This document shows, in pieces, positions 1 to 11,569 of a stretch of DNA of 64,000 nucleotides. Below the pieces are notes generated by a model. It did no database searches and had not been told where the DNA came from. It worked only from the letters and a program-made list of their open reading frames with translations. Origin of the DNA: an uncultured Alcanivorax sp. (GTDB lineage Bacteria; Pseudomonadota; Gammaproteobacteria; Pseudomonadales; Alcanivoracaceae); contig CAJXLA010000002.1 of assembly GCA_913055795.1 (NCBI GenBank), forward strand, positions 21,420 to 85,419, given 5' to 3'. Position numbers and translations under genes: made by a program. Within the stretch, counting starts at the first letter, position 1; each line of letters opens with the position of its first letter.

Positions 1-1254
1 CCCAGTCCGTACCGGGACCGGTCATCGGCCGAGAACCGCGAGCTCTTCGAGAAGATGCGTGCCGGGGAATTCGCCGAGGGCGAGGCGGTACTGCGCGCGA
101 AAATCGACATGGCCGCGTCCAACATGAATCTGCGCGACCCGGTGCTCTATCGGGTGCTGCACGCCAGTCACCATCAGACCGGGGACCAGTGGTGCATCTA
201 CCCCATGTATGACTTCACGCATCCGATCTCGGACGCGCTGGAGGGGGTCACCCACAGCCTCTGCACCCTGGAGTTCGAGGATCACCGGCCGCTCTACGAC
301 TGGGCCATCGACAACACCTCGGTGCCGGCGCGCCCGTATCAATATGAATTCGCCCGGCTCAACATCAACTACACCGTCACCAGCAAGCGCAAGCTCAAGC
401 GCCTGGTGGACGAGGGCCATGTGGACGCCTGGGATGATCCGCGCATGCCCACCATCTGCGGTTTCCGCCGGCGCGGCTACACGCCCGCGAGCATCCGTCG
501 CTTCAGCGAGATGGTGGGTGTGGCCAAGTCGGATTCCGTGGTGGACATGGGCATGCTGGAGTCCGCCATCCGGGATGATCTCAACACCAATGCCCCGCGC
601 GCCATGTGCGTGCTGCGCCCGCTCAGGCTGGTGATCGAGAACTGGCCCGAGGGGCAGGAGGAAATGCTCACCGCGCCCATGCATCCCCAGGATGAATCCA
701 TGGGTACGCGCGAGATTCCCATGACCCGCGAGCTCTATATCGACCAGGCGGATTTCCGCGAAGAAGCGAACAAGAAGTTCAAGCGCCTGGTGCTGAACAA
801 CAAGGAGGTGCGCCTGCGCTACGGCTATGTGATCCATGCCCATGATGTGGTCCACGACGACGACGGCGAGGTGGTCGAAGTCCGCTGCACCTATGATCCG
901 GACACGCTCGGGCGTGATCCGGAGGGCGAGGACCGCAAGGTGCGCGGCGTCATCCACTGGGTCTCGGCGCCGCGCAGCCAGCCCTGCGAGCTGCGCCTCT
1001 ATGACCGGCTCTTTACCGTACCCGATCCCACCCGGCTGGAAGAGGGCGAGGATTTCCTGGACTACGTCAATCCGGAATCCCGGGTCACCCTGACCGGGGC
1101 CCGCGTAGAGGAGAACCTGGCCGCGCCCGAACCGGAATCGCGCTATCAGTTCGAACGCGAGGGCTATTTCTACGTGGACCCGGACAGCCGCGACGGCGCG
1201 CCGGTGTTCAATCTGACGGTGGGGCTAAGGGAGTCGTGGCCCCGCGATGCATGA
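1..1254 (+). CDS. glnS: Glutaminyl-tRNA synthetase, C-terminal part (5' end outside window)
   Basis: Frame 1 is open from base 1 to the TGA at 1252-1254; protein contains [61 protein letters not shown] typical of GlnRS. Confidence 0.95.
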   Translation, partial: PSPYRDRSSAENRELFEKMRAGEFAEGEAVLRAKIDMAASNMNLRDPVLYRVLHASHHQTGDQWCIYPMYDFTHPISDALEGVTHSLCTLEFEDHRPLYDWAIDNTSVPARPYQYEFARLNINYTVTSKRKLKRLVDEGHVDAWDDPRMPTICGFRRRGYTPASIRRFSEMVGVAKSDSVVDMGMLESAIRDDLNTNAPRAMCVLRPLRLVIENWPEGQEEMLTAPMHPQDESMGTREIPMTRELYIDQADFREEANKKFKRLVLNNKEVRLRYGYVIHAHDVVHDDDGEVVEVRCTYDPDTLGRDPEGEDRKVRGVIHWVSAPRSQPCELRLYDRLFTVPDPTRLEEGEDFLDYVNPESRVTLTGARVEENLAAPEPESRYQFEREGYFYVDPDSRDGAPVFNLTVGLRESWPRDA

Positions 1255-1352
1255 AAGACGAAAGACGCAAGCCAAAAGATAAGGTCAAGCTGCGGGGTGC
1301 GCGCAGCGCACCCCGCGTCCTTCGCTTTCTACTTTCTGCTTTCTTCTTTCGT
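1253..1352. repeat. Facing heptamer arrays around an 11-bp hairpin between convergent glnS and folD
   Basis: GACGAAA GACGCAA GCCAAAA on + strand at 1255-1276; GACGAAA GAAGAAA GCAGAAA GTAGAAA on - strand over 1325-1352; perfect stem GCGGGGTGCGC/GCGCACCCCGC at 1292-1316. Confidence 0.8.
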
Positions 1353-2201
1353 CTAGATGCCGAAGGCTCTTTCCCCGGCCTCCAACGTCTGCAGGATCAG
1401 GGAGTTGATGGTCATGGGGCCGACGCCGCCCGGGACGGGGGTATAGGCGGCCACCCGGTCTTTCAGCGGCTCCAGTTCGATATCGCCGCATTTTTCCGGG
1501 TGGAAGCCGGCATCGACCACCACGGCGCCGTCGGATACCCAGTCCGCCTTGATGAACTCGGGTTGGCCCACCGCGCCCACGACCAGATCCGCCTGGCGCA
1601 CGTGTTCGGCCAGGTTGCGGGTGCGGCTGTGGCACATGGTGACGGTGGCATTCGCCTGGAGCAGCATCATGCTCATGGGCTTGCCGAGAATGGCGCTGCG
1701 GCCCACCACGACGGCGTGCTTGCCCGCCAGCTCGATACCGTAGTGATCCAGGATGCGCATGATGCCCAGGGGCGTGGCGCTGCCGTAGGCCGGCTCGCCC
1801 ATGGCCATGCGGCCGAAGCCCAGACAGGTGACACCGTCCACGTCCTTGTCCAGGGCGATGGCGTCAAAACAGCGGCGCTCGTCCACCTGCTCCGGAACCG
1901 GATGCTGCAGCAGGATGCCGTGGACATCCGGGTCCTGGTTGAGCGCTTCGATCTGCTCCAGCAATTCCTCGGTGGTGGTGGACTCGGGCAGTTCGATGGC
2001 GCGCGAGTCCAGGCCCACGCGCCGGCAGGCATTGCCTTTCATGCGCACATAGGTGGCGGAGGCCGGGTCCGCGCCCACCAGGACGGTGGCGAGAATGGGG
2101 TAGCGGCCGCCCGAGCGTTCCCGCAGGTGGTTCACGCGGGTCTGCATGTCCGCCTCGAAGTGCCGGGCGAGTTCCTTGCCTTCCAGTACCAGAGCGCTCA
2201 T
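1353..2201 (-). CDS. folD: Bifunctional methylenetetrahydrofolate dehydrogenase/cyclohydrolase FolD
   Basis: Motifs [51 protein letters not shown]. Confidence 0.97.
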   Translation of the reverse strand: MSALVLEGKELARHFEADMQTRVNHLRERSGGRYPILATVLVGADPASATYVRMKGNACRRVGLDSRAIELPESTTTEELLEQIEALNQDPDVHGILLQHPVPEQVDERRCFDAIALDKDVDGVTCLGFGRMAMGEPAYGSATPLGIMRILDHYGIELAGKHAVVVGRSAILGKPMSMMLLQANATVTMCHSRTRNLAEHVRQADLVVGAVGQPEFIKADWVSDGAVVVDAGFHPEKCGDIELEPLKDRVAAYTPVPGGVGPMTINSLILQTLEAGERAFGI

Positions 2202-2376
2202 GAATGCTCCCGCGGGTCAGGGGCGCCAGGGCCCGATTGCGAAGCGGTGATTTTCGCATGGCCGGTGTGCGGGGGCCAAACGGTGAGCACTGGTTCTGGT
2301 ATCCTGTATGCTGATCGGATCGCGTTGACCGGTCCGGGGGGCACGGGTATTATGCGCTCCGCTCAACTCGCTCGCT

Positions 2377-2454
<78 letters not shown>

Positions 2455-2510
2455 ATCTGGTGCTCCCCTGAGCATGGGTGAAGCCGGGCCTTCGAGCGGT
2501 ACAGATCAAT

Positions 2511-2587
2511 GCGCCTGTAGCTCAACCGGATAGAGCAACGGCCTTCTAAGCCGTAGGTTGCAGGTTCAAGTCCTGCCAGGCGTACCA
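2511..2587 (+). tRNA. tRNA-Arg (TCT)
   Basis: GCGCCTG/CAGGCGT acceptor; anticodon loop CTTCTAA; encoded CCA. Confidence 0.95.
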
Positions 2588-2622
2588 ATCGGAAACGCCG
2601 GCAGGGTCGACAAGTTGCCGTG

Positions 2623-2698
2623 GTGGCTGTAGCTCAGTCGGTAGAGCCCTGGATTGTGGCTCCAGTGGTCGTGGGTTCGAGTCCCATCAGCCACCCCA
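2623..2698 (+). tRNA. tRNA-His (GTG)
   Basis: GTGGCTG/CAGCCAC acceptor with preceding G; anticodon loop TTGTGGC; encoded CCA. Confidence 0.95.
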
Positions 2699-2704
2699 TT
2701 TTTG

Positions 2705-2732
2705 AAAAACCCCGGTTCTTCCGGGGTTTTTT
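2705..2732 (+). terminator. Rho-independent terminator after tRNA cluster
   Basis: AAAAACCCCGG-TTCTT-CCGGGGTTTTTT. Confidence 0.9.
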
Positions 2733-2858
2733 ATGACACGGGCGATGGCGCGTGCGCATAGGCAGCGCGCGCCGGTTTGGTTATAATCGCTCGCCTTCGC
2801 GGGAGCCGGCGCGCACCGGAGGTGCCGGCACGAAAAACGTCTTTCAAATGAGGGTGTT

Positions 2859-4172
2859 ATGCAGGTTTCTGTCGAGACGACTTCGGGGCTGGAACGCAAG
2901 GTTACGGTGGGCGTGCCGGCTCAGGAAGTGGAAAGCGCCGTGGAAGGGCGTTTGAAGGAGGCTCAGAAGAACCTGCGCCTGGACGGCTTCCGCCCCGGCA
3001 AGGTGCCCATGCAGGAGGTCAAGCGCCGCTATGGCGCGTCCGTGCGCCAGGAAATCATGGGCGAGGTCATGCGCGATCACTTCATCAAGGCCATGGAGCA
3101 GGAAGAGCTCCAGCCGGCGGGCATGCCCCAGTTCGAGACCACGAAGAATGAACCCGGCGAGGATCTGGAATTCACGGCCACCTTTGAGGTGTATCCCGAG
3201 GTGGAACTGGCGGATTTCTCGCAGATCCAGGTAGAGCGTCCGGTGTCCGAGGTGAACGAGGCGGACATCGACGAGATGATCGCCACGCTGCAGAAACAGC
3301 GTGCTGAGTGGCAGGTCGTGGACGGCCCGGCGCAGATGGAAGACCGGGTCAATATCGACTACGAAGGTAGCGTCAATGGCGAGGCCTTCGAGGGAGGCTC
3401 CGCCCAGGGGCAGAGTCTGGAGCTGGGTTCGGGGCAGATGATTCCCGGCTTCGAGGAAGCCCTGGTGGGCCTGAGCGCCGGTGAAGAGAAAAACGTCGAG
3501 GTGACCTTTCCGGACGAGTACAACGAGCCGGATCTCGCCGGTCAACCGGCGGTGTTCAAGGTCAAGGTCCATCAGGTGGAGCGCCAGGCGCTGCCCGAGG
3601 TGGATGGGGAATTCATGCAGGCGTTCGGCGTGGATAGCGGAGATATGGACGAGTTCCGCGCGGAGGTACGCCGGAACATGGAGCGCGAGCTGCGCAAGCA
3701 GATCGGCGAAAAGGAAAAGGAACAGGTCATGGACGAGCTCATCCGCGTTCATGAGCTCCACGTGCCCGAGGCGCTGATTCAGCAGGAAGTCGAGCGGCTG
3801 CGTAATCAGATGGTGCAGCAGTTCGGCGGCGGTCAGCAGTTCGACTCCAGCATGCTCCCCGACGAGCTTTTCCGCGATCAGGCCGAGCGCAGCGTGCGCC
3901 TGGGGCTGATCATGCGCGGGGTCATGGATCAGTACCAGCTCCAGGCCGATCCGGAACGCGTGCGCGAATACGTCGAGGAACTGGCCGGCCAGTACGAACA
4001 GCCCCAGGAAGTGATCAACTACGTCTACAGCAACCAGGAACAGCTGCAACAGGTGGAAGGTGCCGTGCTGGAAGAGCAGCTGGTGGAGCAGGTCAAGGAA
4101 GAGGCCCAGGTGCATGAAAAGGAAATGTCCTACCAGGACGCGGTCACGCCCCGGCAGCAGCAGGGCCAGTAA
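2859..4172 (+). CDS. tig: Trigger factor (peptidyl-prolyl isomerase chaperone)
   Basis: MQVSVETTSGLERKVTVGVPA, FRPGKVPMQEVKRRYG, DRVNIDYEGSVNGEAFEGG; located upstream of clpP. Confidence 0.97.
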   Translation: MQVSVETTSGLERKVTVGVPAQEVESAVEGRLKEAQKNLRLDGFRPGKVPMQEVKRRYGASVRQEIMGEVMRDHFIKAMEQEELQPAGMPQFETTKNEPGEDLEFTATFEVYPEVELADFSQIQVERPVSEVNEADIDEMIATLQKQRAEWQVVDGPAQMEDRVNIDYEGSVNGEAFEGGSAQGQSLELGSGQMIPGFEEALVGLSAGEEKNVEVTFPDEYNEPDLAGQPAVFKVKVHQVERQALPEVDGEFMQAFGVDSGDMDEFRAEVRRNMERELRKQIGEKEKEQVMDELIRVHELHVPEALIQQEVERLRNQMVQQFGGGQQFDSSMLPDELFRDQAERSVRLGLIMRGVMDQYQLQADPERVREYVEELAGQYEQPQEVINYVYSNQEQLQQVEGAVLEEQLVEQVKEEAQVHEKEMSYQDAVTPRQQQGQ

Positions 4173-4210
4173 CGCCGCCCTTTGGGGGCCCGTTTCCGGG
4201 TGCGCGCCTG

Positions 4211-4254
4211 CCCGGCCGGTCCGCGCGGCACCAGCGCCGCGCGGACCGGCCGGG
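4211..4254. repeat. Perfect 19-bp inverted repeat, 6-nt loop
   Basis: CCCGGCCGGTCCGCGCGGC-ACCAGC-GCCGCGCGGACCGGCCGGG; no T tract follows. Confidence 0.95.
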
Positions 4255-4339
4255 TCCGTCAATGGCCCTTATGGACGGGTCTCGTCGTTGCCCCTAAGAT
4301 GGCGGCATCCATTCCGTAGATGAACGAAGGAAGTCCCTG

Positions 4340-4996
4340 ATGATTAATCCCAGCGCCATGAACAATCCCACCCCGGAGATGCAGGAGCTGATGAACAATC
4401 CCCGCAATCTTGGCCTGGTGCCGGTGGTGATTGAGCAGACCTCGCGCGGCGAGCGCTCCTTCGATATCTATTCGCGCCTGCTCAAGGAACGGGTGATCTT
4501 CATGGTGGGCCAGATGGAAGATCAGATGGCCAACCTGATTGTGGCGCAGCTGCTCTTCCTGGAGTCCGAGAATCCCGACAAGGACATCAACCTCTACATC
4601 AACAGCCCCGGCGGCTCGGTGACTTCGGGTATGTCCGTCTATGACACCATGCAGTTCGTCAAGCCGGACGTGTCCACCATGTGCGTGGGCCAGGCGGCGA
4701 GCATGGGGGCTTTCCTGCTGGCCGCGGGCGCGCAGGGCAAGCGTTTCGCGCTGCCGCACTCGCGCATGATGATCCACCAGCCGCTGGGCGGCTTCCAGGG
4801 CCAGGCCTCGGATATCGAGATCCATGCCCAGGAAATCCTCAAGATCAAGAAGCAGCTCAATACGCTGCTCTCCGAGCACACCGGCCAGCCTTTCGAGAAG
4901 GTGGAGCAGGACACCGACCGGGACAATTTCCTGGATGCCGAGGAGGCGCGCGAGTACGGCCTCGTGGATGAGGTGATCCGCAACCGTACTGTCTAA
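4340..4996 (+). CDS. clpP: ATP-dependent Clp protease proteolytic subunit
   Basis: [60 protein letters not shown]. Confidence 0.98.
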   Translation: MINPSAMNNPTPEMQELMNNPRNLGLVPVVIEQTSRGERSFDIYSRLLKERVIFMVGQMEDQMANLIVAQLLFLESENPDKDINLYINSPGGSVTSGMSVYDTMQFVKPDVSTMCVGQAASMGAFLLAAGAQGKRFALPHSRMMIHQPLGGFQGQASDIEIHAQEILKIKKQLNTLLSEHTGQPFEKVEQDTDRDNFLDAEEAREYGLVDEVIRNRTV

Positions 4997-5150
4997 GTGC
5001 CTGTTTCACAGTCGTTTCACGCATTGTTGCGCAATGTCGCGATATTGTGTGACGGCCTGCTAGAGGCGGCGACAGCGGGATGGGAGGTCTTGAAAAACGG
5101 CCTTCTTCCCGGCATCTTGATACCCAACAGTAGTGTAATGAGGCGTTCAG

Positions 5151-6437
5151 ATGACCGACCAATCCGGCGGCAAGGGTGATGATGGCAAGCTGCTGTATTG
5201 CTCTTTCTGCGGCAAGAGTCAGCACGAGGTCCGCAAGCTGATCGCGGGGCCGTCCGTGTTCATCTGTGATGAATGCGTGGACCTGTGCAACGACATTATT
5301 CGCGAGGAAGTGCAGGAAGAGGCACAGCAGAGCCCCCAGGAGCGTCTGCCCACGCCGGACGAGATCAACCGGACGCTGGATGAGTACGTCATTGGCCAGG
5401 AAAGCGCCAAGCGGGTGCTTTCCGTGGCGGTCTACAATCACTACAAGCGGTTGCGCCGCGAGGGCAGCAAGGACCGCGACGACGTCGAGCTGGGCAAGAG
5501 CAACATCCTCATGATCGGGCCCACGGGCAGTGGCAAGACGCTGCTGGCCGAGACCCTGGCGCGCATGCTGAATGTGCCCTTCACCATCGCCGACGCCACC
5601 ACGCTCACCGAAGCGGGTTATGTGGGCGAGGACGTGGAAAACATCATCCAGAAGCTGCTCCAGAAGTGTGATTACGACGTGGAACAGGCCCAGATGGGCA
5701 TTGTCTACATTGACGAGATCGACAAGGTCTCGCGCAAGGCGGACAACCCCTCCATTACCCGGGATGTCTCCGGCGAGGGCGTTCAGCAGGCCCTGCTCAA
5801 GCTCATCGAGGGCACCACGGCCTCCGTGCCGCCCCAGGGCGGCCGCAAGCATCCGCAGCAGGAGTTCCTGCAGGTAGACACCACCAACATGCTGTTTATC
5901 TGTGGGGGCGCCTTCTCGGGGCTGGAAAAGGTCATTCGGGATCGTTCGGAGAAGGGGGGTATCGGCTTCTCCGCCGAGGTGAAGAGCAAGGACAACGAAC
6001 GCAGTACCGGCGAAGTGCTGCGCTCGGTCGAGCCGGAAGACATGGTCAAGTACGGCCTGATTCCGGAATTCGTGGGCCGTCTGCCGGTGATCGCCACCCT
6101 GGAAGAGCTCACCGAGGACGCCCTGGTCGAGATCCTTACCGAGCCGCGCAATGCGCTGACCAAGCAGTATTCCCGGCTCTTCGAGATGGAAGACGTGGAA
6201 CTGGATTTCCGCGACGACGCCCTGCGCGCGGTGGCGCACAAGGCCATGGAGCGCAATTCCGGTGCCCGGGGGCTGCGCTCCATCCTTGAAAATGTGCTGC
6301 TCGAGACCATGTATAGAGTGCCGTCCATGGAAGGGGTGGTGAAGGTGGTCATTGACGCGGCTACCGTGCGGGGCGAATCCGAACCCCTGCTGATTTACGA
6401 AAACAGCGAGCAGTCCTCCCGAGTGGCCCCGGATTGA
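5151..6437 (+). CDS. clpX: ATP-dependent Clp protease ATP-binding subunit ClpX
   Basis: Zinc-binding [18 protein letters not shown], Walker [17 protein letters not shown]. Confidence 0.98.
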   Translation: MTDQSGGKGDDGKLLYCSFCGKSQHEVRKLIAGPSVFICDECVDLCNDIIREEVQEEAQQSPQERLPTPDEINRTLDEYVIGQESAKRVLSVAVYNHYKRLRREGSKDRDDVELGKSNILMIGPTGSGKTLLAETLARMLNVPFTIADATTLTEAGYVGEDVENIIQKLLQKCDYDVEQAQMGIVYIDEIDKVSRKADNPSITRDVSGEGVQQALLKLIEGTTASVPPQGGRKHPQQEFLQVDTTNMLFICGGAFSGLEKVIRDRSEKGGIGFSAEVKSKDNERSTGEVLRSVEPEDMVKYGLIPEFVGRLPVIATLEELTEDALVEILTEPRNALTKQYSRLFEMEDVELDFRDDALRAVAHKAMERNSGARGLRSILENVLLETMYRVPSMEGVVKVVIDAATVRGESEPLLIYENSEQSSRVAPD

Positions 6438-6479
6438 GGCATCGGCCTCGATCCGGCCCTGTTCCGCAACGAGGTTGAT

Positions 6480-8876
6480 GTGTTGAAAAATATCCCCCTT
6501 TTGCCACTGCGTGACGTAGTGGTGTATCCCCATATGGTGATTCCGCTCTTCGTGGGGCGGGAGAAATCCATTCGTGCACTCGAAGTTGCTTACGAGGCCG
6601 ACAAGCAGATCCTGCTGGTGGCCCAGCGCAATGCCTCGGACGACGATCCCGGCGCGGATGATCTGCATCCCGTGGGTACGGTGTCCACCATCCTGCAGAT
6701 GCTCAAACTGCCCGACGGCACCGTGAAGGTGCTGGTCGAAGGCGGTCATCGCGGCCATGTGGCGCGTACAGAGGTGAGCGACGAGTGCATGGTCGCCGAT
6801 GCCCGCGAGCTGGACGAGCGCCTGCCCGAAGCCAGCGAGGCGGACGCGCTGGCGAAGTCGCTGCATAACCAGTTCGAGGAATACGTCAAGCTCTCCAAGA
6901 AAGTCGCGCCCGAGATTCTCAATTCGGTGTCGTCCATCGAGGAGCTGGGCCGGCTGGCGGACACGGTTGCGGCGCACCTGCAGCTCAAGCTGGAGGAAAA
7001 GCAGGAAGTGCTGGAGATGGCCGATGTGCGCGAGCGCGTCGAGCATCTCATCGCCCTGATGGAATCGGAGATCGATATCCTCAAGGTGGAAAAGCGCATC
7101 CGCGGGCGCGTCAAGAAACAGATGGAAAAGAGCCAGCGCGAGTACTATCTGAATGAGCAGATGAAAGCCATTCAGAAAGAGCTGGGCGATCTCGAGGATG
7201 GTGGCAATGACCTGGACGATCTGGAGAAGAAGATCGACGAGTCCGGCATGCCCCAGGAAGCACTGGACAAGTGCAAGAACGAGTTGAACAAGCTGCGCAT
7301 GATGTCGCCCATGTCCGCCGAGGCCACGGTGGTGCGCAGCTATCTGGACTGGATGGTCAGCGTCCCCTGGAAAAAGCGCAGCCGGCTGCGCAATGATCTG
7401 CAGCGTGCCGAGCGCGTGCTGGACGAAGACCATTACGGGCTGGAAGAGGTCAAGGCCCGGATTCTGGAATTCCTGGCGGTGCAGGCCCGCGTGGGCAAGG
7501 TCAAGGGCCCCATTCTGTGCCTGGTAGGTCCGCCGGGTGTGGGCAAGACCTCGCTGGGCCAGTCCGTCGCCCGAGCGACCAACCGCAAGTTCGCGCGCAT
7601 GGCGCTGGGCGGTGTGCGCGACGAGGCGGAAATTCGCGGCCACCGGCGTACCTATATCGGGGCGCTGCCGGGCAAGGTGATTCAGAACCTCAGCAAGGTC
7701 GAGGTGCGTAACCCGCTGTTCCTGCTCGATGAAGTGGACAAGATGGGCATGGACATGCGCGGGGATCCGTCCTCCGCCCTGCTGGAAGTGCTCGATCCGG
7801 AACAGAACGACAAGTTCCACGACCATTACCTGGAGACGGATTTCGATCTGTCGCAGACGCTGTTCATCTGCACCTCCAACACCATGAATATCCCCGATGC
7901 CCTGCTTGACCGGATGGAAGTCATCCGGCTGCCGGGCTATACCGAGGATGAAAAGGTCAACATCGCCAAGCAGTATCTGCTGCCCAAGCAGATGAAGGCG
8001 ACGGGACTGAAAAAGGGCGAGGTCGAGGTCGACGACGACAGCCTGCGTTACATCATTCGTCACTACACGCGCGAGGCCGGTGTGCGGAATCTCGAGCGCG
8101 AAGTGGCCAAGATGTGCCGTAAGGTGGTCAAGGAACACCAGGTGGCGAATACCCGCGAGACGGTGAGTGTCGACGAAAGCGCACTGGAACATTACCTGGG
8201 CGTGCGCCGTTATGACTTCGGCCGTGCCGAGGACGAGGACCAGATCGGTCAGGTCACAGGCCTGGCCTGGACCCAGGTGGGCGGCGAGCTGCTGTCCATT
8301 GAAGGTGTGAGCACGCCCGGGAAGGGCCGGGTGACCATGACCGGTTCGCTGGGGGATGTGATGCAGGAATCCATCCAGGCGGCGAACACCGTGGTCAAGA
8401 GCCGGGCACAGACCCTGGGGGTTCGACGCCAGCAACTGGAGCACAGCGACTTCCATATCCACGTGCCCGAAGGGGCCACGCCCAAGGATGGTCCCAGCGC
8501 GGGTGTCGCCATGGCCACGGCCCTGGTATCCATTCTCACGGGGATTCCGGTGCGCGCCGATGTGGCCATGACGGGTGAAATCACGCTGCGGGGGCAGGTG
8601 CTCAGCATTGGCGGTTTGAAGGAAAAACTGCTGGCGGCGCACCGCGGGGGCATCAAGACGGTCTTGATTCCGCATGACAATGAGCGGGATCTCAAGGAGA
8701 TACCGGACAACATTACGGAATCGCTGGACATTCGTCCGGTTAAATGGATTGATGAGGTGCTGGAGATCGCCTTGCGACACATGCCCACGCCGCTCAGCGA
8801 CGAGGAAGTGGAGCAGGACGAGATCAAGGCAGAAGACGCGCGCAAAAGTGACGAAGATCGCGTCAGCACCCATTGA
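6480..8876 (+). CDS. lon: ATP-dependent protease La (Lon)
   Basis: [40 protein letters not shown], catalytic [14 protein letters not shown] (6480) or TTG start. Confidence 0.98.
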   Translation: MLKNIPLLPLRDVVVYPHMVIPLFVGREKSIRALEVAYEADKQILLVAQRNASDDDPGADDLHPVGTVSTILQMLKLPDGTVKVLVEGGHRGHVARTEVSDECMVADARELDERLPEASEADALAKSLHNQFEEYVKLSKKVAPEILNSVSSIEELGRLADTVAAHLQLKLEEKQEVLEMADVRERVEHLIALMESEIDILKVEKRIRGRVKKQMEKSQREYYLNEQMKAIQKELGDLEDGGNDLDDLEKKIDESGMPQEALDKCKNELNKLRMMSPMSAEATVVRSYLDWMVSVPWKKRSRLRNDLQRAERVLDEDHYGLEEVKARILEFLAVQARVGKVKGPILCLVGPPGVGKTSLGQSVARATNRKFARMALGGVRDEAEIRGHRRTYIGALPGKVIQNLSKVEVRNPLFLLDEVDKMGMDMRGDPSSALLEVLDPEQNDKFHDHYLETDFDLSQTLFICTSNTMNIPDALLDRMEVIRLPGYTEDEKVNIAKQYLLPKQMKATGLKKGEVEVDDDSLRYIIRHYTREAGVRNLEREVAKMCRKVVKEHQVANTRETVSVDESALEHYLGVRRYDFGRAEDEDQIGQVTGLAWTQVGGELLSIEGVSTPGKGRVTMTGSLGDVMQESIQAANTVVKSRAQTLGVRRQQLEHSDFHIHVPEGATPKDGPSAGVAMATALVSILTGIPVRADVAMTGEITLRGQVLSIGGLKEKLLAAHRGGIKTVLIPHDNERDLKEIPDNITESLDIRPVKWIDEVLEIALRHMPTPLSDEEVEQDEIKAEDARKSDEDRVSTH

Positions 8877-9041
8877 CTCGGGGCCCGTCCAATGGCGAAC
8901 TAGGCATGGAACGGGTCTTAACTGCAACCGCCGCAGACGGGAGCTTTCTTGACGGGGTAAGGGCCCGTTGGTATAAAGATTGCTTTCTAATGGTAGTGGC
9001 GGGCGCGTCATACAACATCGGGAAAACAAAAGGGGATATTT

Positions 9042-9314
9042 GTGAATAAATCGGAACTCATTGATGCGATCGCGGCCGAGGCCGATATTTCCAAGGCGGA
9101 CGCTGGTCGGGCGCTGGATGCCACGCTGGATTCGATTACCGGCGCACTGAAGAAAGGGGATACGGTTTCGCTGGTCGGGTTTGGTACCTTCTCCGTGAAA
9201 GAGCGCGCCGCGCGTACCGGGCGTAATCCGCAAACGGGCGAGCCCATCAAGATCGCCGCGGCCAAGACACCGGGCTTCAAGGCCGGCAAGGCACTCAAGG
9301 ACGCCGTCAACTGA
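9042..9314 (+). CDS. hupB: DNA-binding protein HU-beta
   Basis: [53 protein letters not shown] start. Confidence 0.96.
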   Translation: MNKSELIDAIAAEADISKADAGRALDATLDSITGALKKGDTVSLVGFGTFSVKERAARTGRNPQTGEPIKIAAAKTPGFKAGKALKDAVN

Positions 9315-9388
9315 ATACGGTGTGGCCATGCGAGCTGGGTGATGCGGATCAAGCGCGAAGGCGCTGATCCGGATCACCACTATTCGGG

Positions 9389-9420
9389 AAAAGCGTATCC
9401 GCCAGGATGCGCTTTTTGTT
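9389..9420 (+). terminator. Rho-independent terminator after hupB
   Basis: AAAAGCGTATCC-gcca-GGATGCGCTTTTT. Confidence 0.8.
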
Positions 9421-9491
9421 TTCCGGGGTAATCCTTTTTCGAATGGTATTGATACCGGGTTTTCGATCACGACTCGTGAGTGGAGAGCAGC

Positions 9492-11486
9492 ATGCAGGAA
9501 TTCCGGCGCTTTGTTAAAGGCCCAATGGGCAAGGTGTTGCTGGTGGCTATCATCCTGCCCTTCGTGATTTCGGCCTTTTACGGCTATTTCACCGGCGGTC
9601 AGCAGGACAATGCCGTAGCCGAGGTCAACGGCACGCCCATCAACAAGCGCACCCTGGATGCGCGTGTACGTCAGTATCGCCAGCGTATCAGCGAACAACG
9701 GCCCGAGCTGGATTCCAGCATGCTGGAGCAGTTCATCAATCCGTCCATGGTTTTGCAGGGACTGATCAACAACCAGCTGATTTACAGCTATGCGCATCAG
9801 GCCAGTATGGCCGTGGCCGATCAGCAAACGGCGCGGCGCATTCGCAGCTCGCAAACCTTTCAGAACGAGCAAGGCGAATTCTCGCGCGAACGCTTTGAAC
9901 GGATGGTGCGCAATGCCGGCATGAATCCGTCCAGCTACATGGACAATCTGCGTCGCGACATCCTGGGCAACCAGGTGCGCGCGGGTGTTCAGGACACCGC
10001 CTTCGCGCTACCGGGTGAGCTGGCGACCCAGCGGCGCCTGGGCGAGCAGAGCCGGGATCTGCGTTATGTCGTGACCCGTCCGGACGTGTTGGTGGACAGC
10101 TACAGGGTGGATGACGAGCGTGTGCGCGAGTACTACGACAACAATCGCGATCAGTTCATGCGCCCGCCGCGCTTCCAGCTGGCCTGGGTGGAACTGAGTC
10201 CGGCGCATTATGAAGACCGGGTAAACATCACCGAGGAAGACATTCGCCGCGAATATGAAGCGCGCAAGCAAACCGGCAGTCTTCAGCCCGGGAGCGCCCA
10301 GGGTCGCCAGGCAGCGCATATCCTGCTCAAAACCGGTGATCAGCGCAGCGAGCAAGAGGCCATGGCTCGAGCCATGGAACTGCGTGAACGCATCGGTCAG
10401 GGTACGTCCTTTGCCCAGGCGGCGCGCCGCAACTCCGAGGATGCCGCGACCGCGGACCAGGGCGGTGATCTGGGTCGGGTGCGCCGGGGCGATTTGCCGG
10501 AGAGCATGGCGGACGCACTCTTTGCGCTTCAGGCCGGCGAAGTATCAGAGCCGGTGGTGTCCGACAGTGGTGTGCATCTGATCAAGCGTGCGGAAGGGGA
10601 CCAGGGAGGCGGTGAGCTGCCGAGTTTCGCGGAAAAACGCGACGAAATGGCCCGGTCGCTGCGCCAGGGCGAGATTCAGGCGCTGCTGTCCGAGGATGCG
10701 TCCCGGCTGGATCAGCTGGCCTATGAACATACAGACCTGCGCACGCCGGCCGAGAAACTGGACCTGGAGATCCGGACGACGGACTGGTTCACGCTCAACA
10801 ACCCGAAGGGCATCGCCACCAACGCGGCGGTGCGCGAGGCCATGCAGACCCCGGAAGTGCGCGAGGATGATCAGAACAGTGAATTGCTGGAGCTTGGGGA
10901 CCAGCGCCGCGTGGTGATCCGGATGGCGGGTCGCAAACCGGAAGAACCCCGCCCGTTGTCGGAAGTGGCGGATCGTATCCGGCAGCAGATCAAGCGTGAG
11001 CGCGCGCGCAGCGAGCTGGATCAGCGCGCCGAGACAGTGCGCAAGGCACTGGAGCAGGGCCGGGCCCTGGACGATATCGCCGCCGAACTGGCGCTGGAGC
11101 CGCGTACCGCCTCGGATGTTCAGCGGGGTGCGCGTGAGCCCGATGCCAAGCTGGTTAACGAGGCCTTTTCCATGCGCCGGCCGGGTGACGGGGTTTCCGG
11201 CCCCGAGCTGGTGCGCCTGGCTGACGGCGGGCTGGCCGTGGTGACGGTCACGGCTGTGACCGACGGCGACCCGTCCGGACTCAGCGAGCAGCAACAGCGC
11301 CAGGCCCTGGCCCGGCTGGGCCAGGAGAACGGGCGCCAGAGCCTGCGTTCGCTCATCGCCTGGTTGCGTGCGGAAGGTGACGTGAATATCAACGAGAGCA
11401 AGCTCGAGGAAGACGGCGATGGTCGGCAAGCGCCGGCCCCGGGCGCCGGTGGCCCGCAACAGCGACCTGCCATGCCGGGGCAATAA
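9492..11486 (+). CDS. ppiD: Periplasmic SurA/PpiD-type peptidyl-prolyl cis-trans isomerase
   Basis: MQEFRRFVKGPMGKVLLVAIILPFVISAFYGYF N-terminal anchor, rotamase domain AAHILLKTGD...FAQAARRNSEDAATADQGGDLGRVRRGDLPESM; ORF track starts at an upstream GTG (9480). Confidence 0.9.
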   Translation: MQEFRRFVKGPMGKVLLVAIILPFVISAFYGYFTGGQQDNAVAEVNGTPINKRTLDARVRQYRQRISEQRPELDSSMLEQFINPSMVLQGLINNQLIYSYAHQASMAVADQQTARRIRSSQTFQNEQGEFSRERFERMVRNAGMNPSSYMDNLRRDILGNQVRAGVQDTAFALPGELATQRRLGEQSRDLRYVVTRPDVLVDSYRVDDERVREYYDNNRDQFMRPPRFQLAWVELSPAHYEDRVNITEEDIRREYEARKQTGSLQPGSAQGRQAAHILLKTGDQRSEQEAMARAMELRERIGQGTSFAQAARRNSEDAATADQGGDLGRVRRGDLPESMADALFALQAGEVSEPVVSDSGVHLIKRAEGDQGGGELPSFAEKRDEMARSLRQGEIQALLSEDASRLDQLAYEHTDLRTPAEKLDLEIRTTDWFTLNNPKGIATNAAVREAMQTPEVREDDQNSELLELGDQRRVVIRMAGRKPEEPRPLSEVADRIRQQIKRERARSELDQRAETVRKALEQGRALDDIAAELALEPRTASDVQRGAREPDAKLVNEAFSMRRPGDGVSGPELVRLADGGLAVVTVTAVTDGDPSGLSEQQQRQALARLGQENGRQSLRSLIAWLRAEGDVNINESKLEEDGDGRQAPAPGAGGPQQRPAMPGQ

Positions 11487-11550
11487 AGCCGCCTTTCCGG
11501 ATAGCGGACATCAGGGCGCCCGGCCCTGATGCCCGCCCGTCCCTGCCGGT

Positions 11551-11569
11551 TTTTACAACAGCCTGCTAG
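11551..11569. repeat. Half copy (end) of the CTAGCAGGCTGTTGA palindromic element
   Basis: TTTTACAACAGCCTGCTAG; the CTA at 11566-11568 is the reverse complement of the CopD-like gene stop codon. Confidence 0.75.

Noticed and set aside
2844-4262. 472-aa minus-strand ORF
   Set aside because: Antisense shadow of tig.
5051-5066. ACGGCCTGCTAG after clpP as another copy of the palindromic element
   Set aside because: Only about 12 bp match and no TTGAAAAA arm; too short to support.
4857-9872. 1671-aa minus-strand ORF
   Set aside because: Shadow frame antisense to clpX, lon, hupB and ppiD in high-GC DNA; low-complexity His/Arg/Leu-rich composition and no recognisable domains.
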